Positions 16,884 to 24,913 of a DNA stretch of 64,000 nucleotides are shown here, in pieces; position 1 is the stretch's first letter; each line of letters starts with the position of its first letter. The stretch comes from JBBSEX01 sp038239345 (lineage in GTDB: Bacteria; Acidobacteriota; Terriglobia; Bryobacterales; Bryobacteraceae): the NCBI GenBank assembly GCA_038239345.1, contig JBBSEX010000022.1, positions 1 through 64,000 on the forward strand, read 5' to 3'. The translations under genes were made by a program, and so were the position numbers. A model generated the notes under the pieces. It saw only the letters and a program-made list of their open reading frames with translations, had not been told where the DNA came from and made no database searches.

Positions 16884-17102
16884 CTATTTGTGACGATACG
16901 TGATACGACCCTTGGTAAGGTCGTAAGGGGAGAGTTCCATGGTCACGCGATCGCCTGCGAGAACACGAATTCGATTGCGGCGCAGCTTACCGGCCAAATG
17001 GGCTAAAACAATCCGCTCCTGATCCAATTGCACACTGAACAAACCGCTGGGAAATTTTTCAACGACGGTGCCCGTTACTTCAATACTGTCTTCTTTGCTC
17101 AT
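16884..17102 (-). CDS. infA: Translation initiation factor IF-1
   Basis: 72 residues, the standard IF-1 length, one OB-fold S1-like domain: 'IEVTGTVVEKFPSGLFSVQL', 'VLAHLAGKLRRNRIRVLAGD' and 'VTMELSPYDLTKGRITYRHK'. Binds the 30S A site with IF-2 and IF-3 at initiation. ATG 17102 has GAGGAAG immediately upstream. A perfect TATAAT -10 lies 46 bp before the start. Unlike many bacteria, infA here is not in the ribosomal protein cluster but next to wecB; several acidobacterial genomes have additional infA copies, so this may not be the only one. Confidence 0.97.
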   Translation of the reverse strand: MSKEDSIEVTGTVVEKFPSGLFSVQLDQERIVLAHLAGKLRRNRIRVLAGDRVTMELSPYDLTKGRITYRHK

Positions 17103-17147
17103 CTTCCTCGAATTTATTTAGACTAACCGCACCCGTAGGCAAACACG

Positions 17148-17153
17148 ATTATA
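17148..17153 (-). promoter_or_regulatory. Perfect -10 box TATAAT for infA
   Basis: On the minus strand TATAAT sits in 'TTGCGTTATAATCG', about 46 bp before the infA ATG, predicting a leader of roughly 38 nt. The hexamer 17 bp further upstream (TCGTCC) is a poor -35, so strength may depend on the perfect -10. Confidence 0.55.
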
Positions 17154-17301
17154 ACGCAAGCAGAACGATAGGACGACGCGGAGCGCCTCCCGGCGATAGA
17201 TTCTCCACGTCTTCAAACGCAGCGCTCACGGTCGTAAAATCATCGCTCTCCAGTGCGCGAAATGCTGTTGCCAGCATCGCAATTAAGGAGGGTGATCTCA
17301 T
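17149..17301 (-). CDS. Possible 50-aa small protein upstream of infA
   Basis: ATG 17301 (or 17277) to a TAA that lies inside the infA -10 box. The product begins 'MRSPSLIAMLATAFRALESD' and ends '..APRRPIVLLAL'; it is amphipathic and not obviously random, but I do not recognise it, there is no ribosome binding site, and the overlap with the infA promoter argues against an active gene. It could be the worn end of an older gene. Confidence 0.2.
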   Translation of the reverse strand: MRSPSLIAMLATAFRALESDDFTTVSAAFEDVENLSPGGAPRRPIVLLAL

Positions 17302-17374
17302 GATTTCTCAAGCGGATCTTTGCTGTCTGTCCCCAAGACAATTCGGTCCCAGCCTCGTAACAAGATTTTACTGA
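17300..17374 (+). CDS. 24-codon open frame behind an unusually perfect Shine-Dalgarno
   Basis: The sequence AAGGAGGGTGATCTC precedes ATG 17300 with 6-9 nt spacing, nearly the full complement of the 16S 3' end. The frame that follows encodes only 24 residues ('MISQADLCCLSPRQFGPSLV' and four more) before TGA. It may be a real micro-ORF, the remaining start of a lost gene, or chance. No similarity recognised. Confidence 0.22.
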   Translation: MISQADLCCLSPRQFGPSLVTRFY

Positions 17375-17539
17375 AACCACGCCGGGCCACCTAGAGTGTC
17401 GAAGTCGAGGTGTTATATCATCGGTCGTTCCAACAAGCCTGGAGGCAATCTCTCATGTTCGCTGGATCGGCTTCCATAGAGTTCGAGGACCTTCAGATCG
17501 CTTGCGAATTCAGCAGCTCCTTCATGTGCGTATCACCTA

Positions 17540-18790
17540 CGCGAGCTTCGCCCGCTCAATAGCGCTGTTTTTATCGCCGATGCGGATGGGCGCTAGGTCT
17601 TGTTCACCTCCCAGCGCAATGATTCGGCGAAGATCTACCGGTGCGAACACATAGCCAGGGCTTGGAGTATTTAAGAACCATCCGGCGTTTGACGATCAGG
17701 CGGTCCTGGCGCCGGACGGTAATCGCGCTGCGTTCGTATCATCCCTCGGCGGGCAGGCGGACGTCTGGATTCTGGAATTGCGAACCAAACGTCTCCGCAA
17801 TCTGACCAATCATCCGGACGGCGATTATCGGCCCGCATGGTCTTCCGATGAGCAGTGGATTGTCATTACATCCGATCGCAACTCAGACGGTGCGCGCGAA
17901 CACGCCGCGTTCCAAGGGAGCATTCGCTCCTGCCCAGTCCACTGAGATTTATGTCGTCCGTGCCGATGGGTTGGGCTTGCGCCAACTCACCAATGCCGAC
18001 CCCTCAATGGGCGGCGCCACTTGGTCGCCAGATCGCCTTTTACGAGGCGAGTGTGGCGAACTGACGTACCATAAGGGAGTATTTTTCGGGCCCTCAGGCG
18101 ACATCGCAGATCGTGAGCGTGATGTCGCAACGGGAACGCGCGAGATTCTAACCTCGGGTCCGAGAAGGGAGTGAAGGAACCCACACAGAATGCCGTGACG
18201 CCCGTCTGGTCGCCATCCGGAGACCACAGCGCTTTTGGTTTGGGAGCGCGGAATACCGCCGGTATCGAGTCGCACATAGTGACCGCCCGCGATGGATCAG
18301 CCCTGCGGAAGCTTACGTCGTCTAGCCGTGGGAACTACGGCTTTCCAAGTTGGTTAGCCGACAGAAGGCGATTGGTATACCGTGCGACGGAAGGAAACAA
18401 GAAGGGTCTCATCATCATCGACCTCGAATCCGGGGTAACGAAGCTCTCACGTCCAGTGAGTGGAACGACAACTTTCCTGCCTGGTCGCCCAAAGGTTTTA
18501 ATTGTTTACAAGCGATCGGAATTGCGACTGGAACCTCCATACAGTTCGCGCGGATGGTGATGAGCTGAAGCGCCTGACGAGTGTTCCGGGCAATGATGCC
18601 CATCCAGCCTGGTCCCCCGATGGGCAGTGGATCGCATTCGCAAGCGCTCGTGGCGGGTTGAAAGACGACATGGCGCGCGGCGTGGGGAGGGGCCGAGGAC
18701 ATTTTTGTCATGCGCTCCGACGGTACCAATGTCCGCCGCTTACAGATGACTCCAGCGAAGGTGCTACGTCTATATGTAAGCCTCAGTAGA
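17540..18790 (+). pseudogene. Degraded TolB-like beta-propeller protein
   Basis: Successive PD40/TolB propeller repeats can be read only by changing frame repeatedly. Recognisable pieces: 'VFIADADGR' then a stop, then 'VLFTSQRNDSAKIYR'; 'DVWILELRTKRLRNLTNHPD' and 'YRPAWSSDEQWIVITSDRNS'; frame change near 17900; 'EIYVVRADGLGLRQLTNAD'; change near 18030 ('GRQIAFYEASVAN'); change near 18110 ('DVATGTREILTSG'); change near 18170 ('VTPVWSPSGDHSAFGLG'); change near 18490 ('DWNLHTVRADGDELKRLT', 'AHPAWSPDGQWIAFASARGG'); change near 18690 ('DIFVMRSDGTNVRRL'). At least five frameshifts and one nonsense codon, so a true long-dead pseudogene. Intact relatives are secreted or cytoplasmic propellers, often fused to a regulatory domain not seen here. 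Confidence 0.85.
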
Positions 18791-18845
18791 AGACGGGGCG
18801 CCCTCCAATAGAATGCTACGAGACTCCGAGAAATTGAAAGATAAT

Positions 18846-20333
18846 CTAGAATTTACCCCCGTGACACTTCTTAAATTTGCTACCGCTCCGGCAAGGACAA
18901 GGTTTATTTCGGGGATTCTTGCCGGTCGTGAGAGCTCTTAGAATCGAGGCGGATTGCGGGTATTCGCTGACCGCGATCGAATACGGCTGTATATTCGTCA
19001 GCAGGCCGGTTTCCCGCTGACGTCGCCGCGCCTCTTCCTCTAAATCAGTGGTCCATTCGCGCCCGTCCAAGTAAAGGGCGTCCTCTGAGGCCGATTGTCC
19101 GGGTTCGGTTTCCATCCCTATTCCGACGATGTCAAGGGCCTTGGGTTCGATGAGGCGACAAATCATGCAGCACGATTCGAGCATTTTGATACGAAAGAGT
19201 CGATAGTCCGAGTCGCTTAAGTTAGGAGGGTGTGTAAGCAATAAAAAAACATAGTATGGGTCGCCGAGAAACATCGGCGGTAAGATCTTGACAGCTCTGG
19301 ACGGGCGTTTGGTTTTATTGATGAGATCAATAAGTGATTGTGCTAGCATTCTGCGGCACGTCCGATTCGGACGTGCCATAAAACGAAGGCAAATCTCCGC
19401 CCCGCCTATCCCTCGGTGGTCCGAAAAGTACTGCGAGCCATCTAGCACATGCCTTGCGAACTGTTCGATCAATGCATCCCATGCGTAACTGATCTTGTTC
19501 GCGTCGATCTGTGCGTGGCGCTGCGCGCTATTAGAAAACCCCTTCCAAAAACCCTCCGATAGGGATATCTTGTTGGTCGGACCGTCGTAAACAAAATCGT
19601 GCTCCCATAATGAGTTTAATCGGGCCAAGTACTCCGCCAAAAGTTCCGCTTCTCCCGGCGAGAATAGTAAGCGCCCTTCTAAAATGAATTTCTCTTTTTT
19701 TCGGAGATATGCTACAAAATCACCTGCCGTATCTAGCGTCGTCATCAGGATTTCTAACGACGCATCATCCAAAACATGTACAAAGCCCTTATGCTCGTCG
19801 AGAATGCCGACTGAGAACGGTTGCGCGGTCTCTGCCGTACCGGAATAATGCGCGGCCCCGACAATACTTGGCCGAAGCATGAGCGTCCCGCTGCCACCGA
19901 GTTCTTCTTGACATCGCAACGAGACATCGTGGGCTACAACGATTCGATGGAATCGTGCTCGCTCCGGCGCTGGCAGGCCGATCGGAAAATGCTTTGTACA
20001 ACCCCGGTCTAAGAAAAGATTGCTGGGAAAATTTCGTATCCATCGCTCTGCACCCCAAGTCTGCTTTGCACTATCGGAGACCGCTTTCTTGAACCAGCGG
20101 TTCCAGTCTACGTGCAATTTTCCGGTATTCGGAAATTTGCATTGCTTGTCGGAGAAAATGATGACATCGTCGCCGAAGATGACGAGCAGATCGCACACTT
20201 CTTTCCCGTCGCCCCCGTTTTTCTGACCCTGACTACGAAATACCGATGCGTAGCTCCACAGAGACAAAAAGGAACGATCGCAAAGGGACTTGAGATACCG
20301 CTCAGCATCGGTACCCCCTTCCGCCCTAAACAT
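18846..20333 (-). CDS. SEC-C zinc-motif protein with nuclease-like N-terminal segment
   Basis: About 495 residues from ATG 20333; the frame is open to a GTG at 20396 through a short repeat. The C-terminus is a classical SEC-C zinc motif, 'NKPCPCRSGSKFKKCHGGKF' (Cys-x-Cys-x8-Cys-His). Near the N-terminus, 'GKEVCDLLVIFGDDVIIFSD' followed by K resembles the two-strand core of NERD/PD-(D/E)XK folds, but the position of the second acidic residue holds Ser-Asp before Lys rather than Glu-x-Lys. The large middle (100-450) is unrecognised, with 'LEGRLLFSPGEAELLAEYLA' among its regular features. Orphan gene beside a pseudogene, with no partner. A nuclease-like or defence-related role is speculative. 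Confidence 0.7.
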   Translation of the reverse strand: MFRAEGGTDAERYLKSLCDRSFLSLWSYASVFRSQGQKNGGDGKEVCDLLVIFGDDVIIFSDKQCKFPNTGKLHVDWNRWFKKAVSDSAKQTWGAERWIRNFPSNLFLDRGCTKHFPIGLPAPERARFHRIVVAHDVSLRCQEELGGSGTLMLRPSIVGAAHYSGTAETAQPFSVGILDEHKGFVHVLDDASLEILMTTLDTAGDFVAYLRKKEKFILEGRLLFSPGEAELLAEYLARLNSLWEHDFVYDGPTNKISLSEGFWKGFSNSAQRHAQIDANKISYAWDALIEQFARHVLDGSQYFSDHRGIGGAEICLRFMARPNRTCRRMLAQSLIDLINKTKRPSRAVKILPPMFLGDPYYVFLLLTHPPNLSDSDYRLFRIKMLESCCMICRLIEPKALDIVGIGMETEPGQSASEDALYLDGREWTTDLEEEARRRQRETGLLTNIQPYSIAVSEYPQSASILRALTTGKNPRNKPCPCRSGSKFKKCHGGKF

Positions 20334-20348
20334 TTTAATGCCGTCAGC

Positions 20349-20386
20349 TTCCACACCAACCCCGTCCACTTCCACACCAACCCCGT
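20349..20386. repeat. Two copies of a 17-bp direct repeat at 21-bp spacing
   Basis: TTCCACACCAACCCCGT occurs at 20349-20365 and 20370-20386. Read on the minus strand it encodes 'GVGVEVD' and 'GVGVEAD', a seven-residue repeat at the extreme N-terminal end of the open frame of the SEC-C gene. It lies before the preferred ATG, so it is more likely leader or upstream DNA. Confidence 0.7.
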
Positions 20387-20396
20387 GCGTCCACAC

Positions 20397-20770
20397 GAGA
20401 TTCTACCAGCTCAAGCTCGGAAAAATCGTCGTAGCATCGTGAGAAAAGAAACGTATTGAGAGCGATTACGGTTCATCAAATGAAATTAAAGTCACAAGCC
20501 CGCGACCACTCAATCTCAAGAAGCGCCTCAATTGCGACGAACGATAAGAAGCCACAGAGACTACCGAATCACCGATAAACGAGCACGCAAATAGTAAACG
20601 TGATGATGAATCCGATACCGGCATGCGGGCTAAGAGAAGTCCCCTTTTAATGCGGATATGCGGAAACACATCGCCTTACGAAACGAATTCCAGCGCTCAT
20701 CCGTGTTTGAACTCCACACGGAAATCACCCGCCGCATCGCTTCGAAATATCGTTGCTACCATCGAATACA
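20397..20770. other. 374-bp gap with no supported gene
   Basis: Divergent spacer between the SEC-C gene and the phospholipase-like gene. It is less GC-rich than its neighbours. A 67-codon open frame on the minus strand (20466-20669) has no recognisable domain or ribosome binding site and I do not call it. Promoters for both flanking genes should lie here but none stands out. Confidence 0.5.
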
Positions 20771-22024
20771 GTGCGCCGATCGCTTCTCCTTCTATCGCTC
20801 TTATCGTTAGCTCCTTCCGCCTCCGGCTACTCCGTTCTAAGTCATGAGGCTTTGGTCGATGCTGCCTGGACGGCCCGCATTGTTCCGATTTTGCTCCTCC
20901 GCTTTCCCAATGCCACGCCCGAACAATTACAACAGGCCCATGGCTATGCCTATGGTGGCTGCATCATTCAGGACATGGGCTACTATCCGTTTGGGTCGCG
21001 TTTCTTCAGCGATCTGACGCATTATGTCCGCAGCGGAACCTTCATTCTGAACCTCCTGTCGGAAGCGCAGGACTTGGATGAGTATGCTTTCGCCCTGGGC
21101 GCGCTGGCCCATTATTCGGCCGACAACATCGGCCATTCGGTCGCCACCAATCGTTCCGTGGCGCTGCTCTACCCAAAGCTCAAGCTGAAATTCGGCGATA
21201 CCGTCACCTACGAAGACGCTCCCGCCGCCCATCTGGCGACGGAGTTTTCCTTCGACGTAATCCAGGTAGCGCAGGGCCGGTACGCCTCCAAGGCTTATCA
21301 CGACTTCATCGGATTCGCCGTCTCCAAACCGGTTTTAGAACGGGCATTTCTGAAAACTTACGGCCTTGAACTGAAAAACGTTTTCGCCAGTCTCGATCTG
21401 GCGCTGGGAACTTACCGCCGCACGGTAAGCTCTCTCATCCCCAATATGACGAAAGTGGCCTGGCAGTTGAAGAAGGGCGATATCGGCAAAGCGACGCCCG
21501 GAGCCACTCGCCGCAAGTTCGTCTATAACCTCTCGCGTTCCAGTTATGAAAAGGAATGGGGCCACGATTATGAGAAGCCCGGCGCCGGCACGCGAATTCT
21601 TGCCTTCTTCGTCGGCCTGTTGCCCAAGGTGGGCCCGTTGCATGCCTTCGCGTTTCACAATCCATCGCCCCAGGTGGAAGCATTATTTATGCGCAGCTTT
21701 AACGATTCCCTGGATAAGTACCGGCAGAATTTAGACTACATCCGGTCGGGAAAACTGCCCTTGCCCGATGAAAATTTCGACACCGGTTTGCCCGCCAAGG
21801 CAGGCGCCTATCGCAAGGCCGATGAAGCGTACTGGGAGTTAATCGACGAGCTTTCCGAAGACCATTTCGCCCGCATCGATCCTGACTTACGGGCCGCCCT
21901 GCTGCAGTATTACGCCAATGCCACTACCGCCAGTCCCCCGTCCCCGGAGAAGAACCTTCGCCAACTGCGGGAGCTTCGCGACCTGAATCCGCTGGCGCCA
22001 GACGGCAAAACGGCAGCTCACTAA
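20771..22024 (+). CDS. Secreted zinc-dependent phospholipase C family protein
   Basis: About 417 residues. GTG 20771 gives 'VRRSLLLLSLLSLAPSASG', a good signal peptide; a TTG at 20753 is an alternative start. Zn_dep_PLPC-type ligand pattern: 'YSVLSHEALVDAAW' (His), 'YAYGGCIIQDMGYYPFG' (Asp), 'FFSDLTHYVRSGTF' (Asp, His) and 'LGALAHYSADNIGHSVATN' (His, Asp, His). These match the metal-binding block of the S1/P1 nuclease and bacterial phospholipase C fold. The rest has no further domain. Expected to act outside the cytoplasm on phospholipid or phosphoester substrates; the substrate is unproven. Stop is about 90 bp before the ECF sigma start, so it may be a separate unit. Confidence 0.85.
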   Translation: MRRSLLLLSLLSLAPSASGYSVLSHEALVDAAWTARIVPILLLRFPNATPEQLQQAHGYAYGGCIIQDMGYYPFGSRFFSDLTHYVRSGTFILNLLSEAQDLDEYAFALGALAHYSADNIGHSVATNRSVALLYPKLKLKFGDTVTYEDAPAAHLATEFSFDVIQVAQGRYASKAYHDFIGFAVSKPVLERAFLKTYGLELKNVFASLDLALGTYRRTVSSLIPNMTKVAWQLKKGDIGKATPGATRRKFVYNLSRSSYEKEWGHDYEKPGAGTRILAFFVGLLPKVGPLHAFAFHNPSPQVEALFMRSFNDSLDKYRQNLDYIRSGKLPLPDENFDTGLPAKAGAYRKADEAYWELIDELSEDHFARIDPDLRAALLQYYANATTASPPSPEKNLRQLRELRDLNPLAPDGKTAAH

Positions 22025-22115
22025 CGTGACCTATTTCCAATTCTCTCGTCTATTATGATGTTTGGATGGCAGCAGCGGAACAGCAGCGGCCTTGACACAA
22101 AGGTCCGCCACCGGG

Positions 22116-22685
22116 ATGGATGAATCGGCACTAATCCGGGCCGCCCAAGCGGGTGACCAGGACGCTTTCGAGCAATTAGTGCGCGCCTACGATCAAAGTG
22201 TGCTTCGGCTTGCGCTGAACCTGCTCCGCTCTCCGGAAGACGCTCGCGATGTTTATCAGGAAGCGTTTCTAAGGGTCTACAAGAGCTTGCATACCTTTCG
22301 TTTCGACTGCAGTTTTCATACCTGGCTATATCGGATTGTGACGAATCTTTGCCTCGATCTGCTACGCAAACGCAAGGTGCGCAAGGAAGAAGCCACGGTG
22401 CTGGCGACTCCCGACGGCGATGTCGATCGCATGGACGTTGTCCGCGAACAACGCGTCGAAGGCGATCCGCAGCGCGAACTCTTCAGCCGTCAGCTTCATT
22501 CCCGTATTCAGGAAGTGCTGGGCGGCTTGACCCCGCGGGAGCGTCTGGTTTTCGAAATGCGGCACTATCAGGGATTGCGCCTGCGGGCGATCGGCGATGT
22601 GTTGGGCACTACAGAAGAGGCGGCTAAGAACTGCCTGTTTCGCGCCACGCAGAAAATGAGAGCGGCGCTGGGGGATTTTGTATGA
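22116..22685 (+). CDS. ECF-type RNA polymerase sigma factor
   Basis: 189 residues from ATG 22116; TTG codons at 22062 and 22092 are upstream alternatives. Sigma region 2: 'DAFEQLVRAYDQSVLRLALN', 'DARDVYQEAFLRVYKSLHTF' and 'FHTWLYRIVTNLCLDLLRKR'; region 4: 'LTPRERLVFEMRHYQGLRLR' and 'TTEEAAKNCLFRATQKMR', a helix-turn-helix recognising the -35 element. No region 1 or 3, as in ECF factors. Its TGA overlaps the ATG of the anti-sigma gene (ATGA), the standard coupling for a sigma/anti-sigma pair. Its target promoters are unknown; ECF operons usually autoregulate, and the three genes downstream are the obvious first targets. Confidence 0.92.
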   Translation: MDESALIRAAQAGDQDAFEQLVRAYDQSVLRLALNLLRSPEDARDVYQEAFLRVYKSLHTFRFDCSFHTWLYRIVTNLCLDLLRKRKVRKEEATVLATPDGDVDRMDVVREQRVEGDPQRELFSRQLHSRIQEVLGGLTPRERLVFEMRHYQGLRLRAIGDVLGTTEEAAKNCLFRATQKMRAALGDFV

Positions 22686-23629
22686 ACTGTGAAGCGGCGG
22701 CGAAACATCTGGCTCTACTTCTTTATGGCGATCTCTCGTTCGACGAAGAGGAGCAAGTACAGATGCATCTGGACGACTGCGCGAGTTGCCGCCGGGAATC
22801 CGAGCGTCAGCGGGCCATCCACCGGCTGCTCGACCAGCGGGAACTGGAGCCGTCGGCGTCGCTGCTGAACCAATGTCGCCGCGATCTGGAATCGAGCTTG
22901 ACCCGCGAAGATGTTCGGCCTGACGGCGGCTTCTGGCACAAGTGGGAGAGTTGGTTCGCCTCCCTACACTGGAAACCGGCAGGCGCGCTGGCTCTGATTG
23001 CGCTTGGTTTCTTTGGCGCGCGTTTGACGAACAACGGATTAGGCTTCGGGGGGTTCAATCCGACTTCTGGTCCCAGCGCGCTGATCGGCAATGGCGTAAA
23101 TACGGCTGGACTGGAGCCCATGACTTCGCGCGTCCGCTATGTGGAACCCAACGCATCCGGGCAGGTGCAGATCGTTGTGGATGAAACGCGCCAGCGGATT
23201 CTTTCGGGCCGCTTGGACGATGAGAAAATCCGCCATCTGCTGCTCTCCGCCGCGAAAGACCCGTCGGATCCCGGCCTGCGCGTGGAATCGGTGGATATCC
23301 TCAACGGAAATTCCGACTCGGCCGACGTCCGCGGGGCGCTAGTGGCGGTTTTACTGCACGATTCGAACGCGGGCGTCCGTCTAAAAGCGCTGGAGGGGCT
23401 GAAATCCTTTGCCGCTGATCCGGAAGTGCGCAAGGCGCTATCGCAGGCTTTGTTGAAAGACACCAACCCCGGGGTGAGAACCCAGGCGATCGACCTTCTT
23501 ACGCAGAACAAGGGCAAGCCCGCAGTCGGCGTTTTGCAGGAACTGCTCGCCCGCGAAGACAACTCGTATGTCCGTCAACGCTGTCAACGGGCACTTCGCG
23601 AAATGAACGCGTCCGAGGAAACATACTGA
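22682..23629 (+). CDS. Anti-sigma factor with zinc-finger head and HEAT repeats
   Basis: 315 residues. The N-terminal zinc-finger anti-sigma (ZAS) segment reads 'NCEAAAKHLALLLYGDLSFD' and 'VQMHLDDCASCRRE', giving the H-x3-C-x2-C ligands plus the upstream Cys3. A membrane helix follows near residues 95-115 ('PAGALALIALGFFGARL'). The extracytoplasmic part (190-310) is a run of HEAT-type helical repeats: 'DPGLRVESVDILNG', 'DSNAGVRLKALEGL', 'DPEVRKALSQAL', 'NPGVRTQAIDLL' and 'NSYVRQRCQRAL'. The HEAT array is an unusual sensor for an anti-sigma protein and suggests that a protein partner is sensed. Start overlaps the sigma stop; the stop overlaps the next start (TGATG). Confidence 0.88.
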   Translation: MNCEAAAKHLALLLYGDLSFDEEEQVQMHLDDCASCRRESERQRAIHRLLDQRELEPSASLLNQCRRDLESSLTREDVRPDGGFWHKWESWFASLHWKPAGALALIALGFFGARLTNNGLGFGGFNPTSGPSALIGNGVNTAGLEPMTSRVRYVEPNASGQVQIVVDETRQRILSGRLDDEKIRHLLLSAAKDPSDPGLRVESVDILNGNSDSADVRGALVAVLLHDSNAGVRLKALEGLKSFAADPEVRKALSQALLKDTNPGVRTQAIDLLTQNKGKPAVGVLQELLAREDNSYVRQRCQRALREMNASEETY

Positions 23630-24885
23630 TGAACCACCTGCGCTCCAGGGTCGCCACTCGCCGATCGGACTCGCGTCCGATGCTTTCTCCCGTTACGCGG
23701 CGGCGGAATCAGGCGGCTTTCTGTCTAACTGCCATTTCGCTTCTTCACCTGCCCGGAGGATTTTGCCAGGCCCCCGTTCTTACACGCGACGGCGTGTATT
23801 GGACTCGCACCTCCAGCGGCGCTTCCACCTGCGCCACCGGCCGCTTCCGGTTGTATACGCGGGGATCGATTGTGCTTCGCGGCCAGGCAAACAACACCGT
23901 TCAGTACACTTTCAAACAGCACGCCAAAGCCCGCGACGAAGCCGATGCGAAGCGGCGCCTGGGTGTTTTAACCACCCGCTCCATCGTTGAGCGCGGCTGG
24001 TGCACGTTGACCTTGCTTCCGCCCGATCGCGATGAAACGACCTCTGAATTGGAGATCAATGTCCCTCGCAGTTTGCGCGAAGCAAATCTCGACACGCGCG
24101 GGGGAAATATCGAAGCCTTCGACATCGATGGAATGTTGCTTGCCCAGACGGCGGCAGGTACCGTTCATCTCGATCGCATCGGCTCCAGTGCCGTCGCGAA
24201 AACCGGTGGCGGCGAAATTCAGATCGGGGTCGTGGGTGGCTCCCTGCGCTGCCTGTCGGGCGGGGGCGCCATTCACGTCGACACCGCAAAAGGGGAAACC
24301 TGGTGCGAAACGGCCGGCGGAGATATCACCCTACGCCAGGCCCTGGGACCTTTGCACGCTTCCACGAACGGGGGCAATATCTCCGTCGTTCGCGCCGGTT
24401 CCACCGTAAGCGCGCGCTCGGCTGGCGGATTAATCGATGTACAGCAGGCCGGCGGAATGGTCCGCGCCGAAACCCGTGGCGGCTCAATCCAGGTTGGCAG
24501 TTCAAACGGCGCAGCCTGCGAGTCGGCCGCGGGGACCATCCGGGTGAAGAGCGTTTCCGGTGCCCTGCGGGTCTCGACGGCCATGGGCAGCATCCTCGCC
24601 GAGTTGCTTTCCAGCAACCGCTTCGAGGATTCTTTTTTGAACACCGGGTCGGGTGACATTACTGTACTGATTCCGTCTAAAATTGCGGTTTCAGTTTTGG
24701 CGCGGAATGAGACTCCGGGCAATTCCGGGCGCATCGTCTCCGATTTCCCGGAAATTCGGGTTAGCCGGGCGATTTTACAGGCTCCCGGACCAGTCCTGGC
24801 GGAAGGCGCGCTGAATGGCGGCGGACCGGTGTTACGGATCGTCGCTTCCGGCGGCAGCATCTATTTGCGCCGTCAAAAGCAATAA
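23629..24885 (+). CDS. Secreted DUF4097-type beta-repeat protein
   Basis: 418 residues with a long basic head and a hydrophobic export segment ('FCLTAISLLHLPGGF'). The body is a right-handed beta-helix-like ladder of short glycine-rich strands in the DUF4097 style: 'VHLDRIGSSAVAKTGGGEIQ', 'GGSLRCLSGGGAIHVDTA', 'AGGDITLRQALGPL', 'TNGGNISVVRAGSTVSARSA' and 'GGLIDVQQAGGMVRAETRGG'. Such proteins are common next to ECF sigma genes in Acidobacteriota and Bacteroidota. They are predicted to be cell-envelope proteins; no enzymatic motif. ATG overlaps the anti-sigma stop by one base, so it is translationally coupled. Confidence 0.85.
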   Translation: MNHLRSRVATRRSDSRPMLSPVTRRRNQAAFCLTAISLLHLPGGFCQAPVLTRDGVYWTRTSSGASTCATGRFRLYTRGSIVLRGQANNTVQYTFKQHAKARDEADAKRRLGVLTTRSIVERGWCTLTLLPPDRDETTSELEINVPRSLREANLDTRGGNIEAFDIDGMLLAQTAAGTVHLDRIGSSAVAKTGGGEIQIGVVGGSLRCLSGGGAIHVDTAKGETWCETAGGDITLRQALGPLHASTNGGNISVVRAGSTVSARSAGGLIDVQQAGGMVRAETRGGSIQVGSSNGAACESAAGTIRVKSVSGALRVSTAMGSILAELLSSNRFEDSFLNTGSGDITVLIPSKIAVSVLARNETPGNSGRIVSDFPEIRVSRAILQAPGPVLAEGALNGGGPVLRIVASGGSIYLRRQKQ

Positions 24886-24913
24886 ACGAAGTTCAAATTT
24901 CGAGGTAGCTTAC

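Larger units (their letters stand above)
17103..17539. other. Mostly non-coding stretch between infA and a pseudogene
   Basis: Contains the infA promoter, two very short open frames described separately, and about 165 bp (17375-17539) in which no reading frame of more than 25 codons resembles a protein I know. Composition is ordinary for the window. This stretch and the pseudogene beside it look like decaying sequence. Confidence 0.5.

Noticed and set aside
18846..20333. Idea that the SEC-C gene is a SecA fragment
   Set aside because: Apart from the zinc motif there is no SecA motor sequence (no Walker motifs).
20466..20669. 67-codon frame in the spacer before the phospholipase-like gene
   Set aside because: No ribosome binding site, domain or coupling; could be chance.
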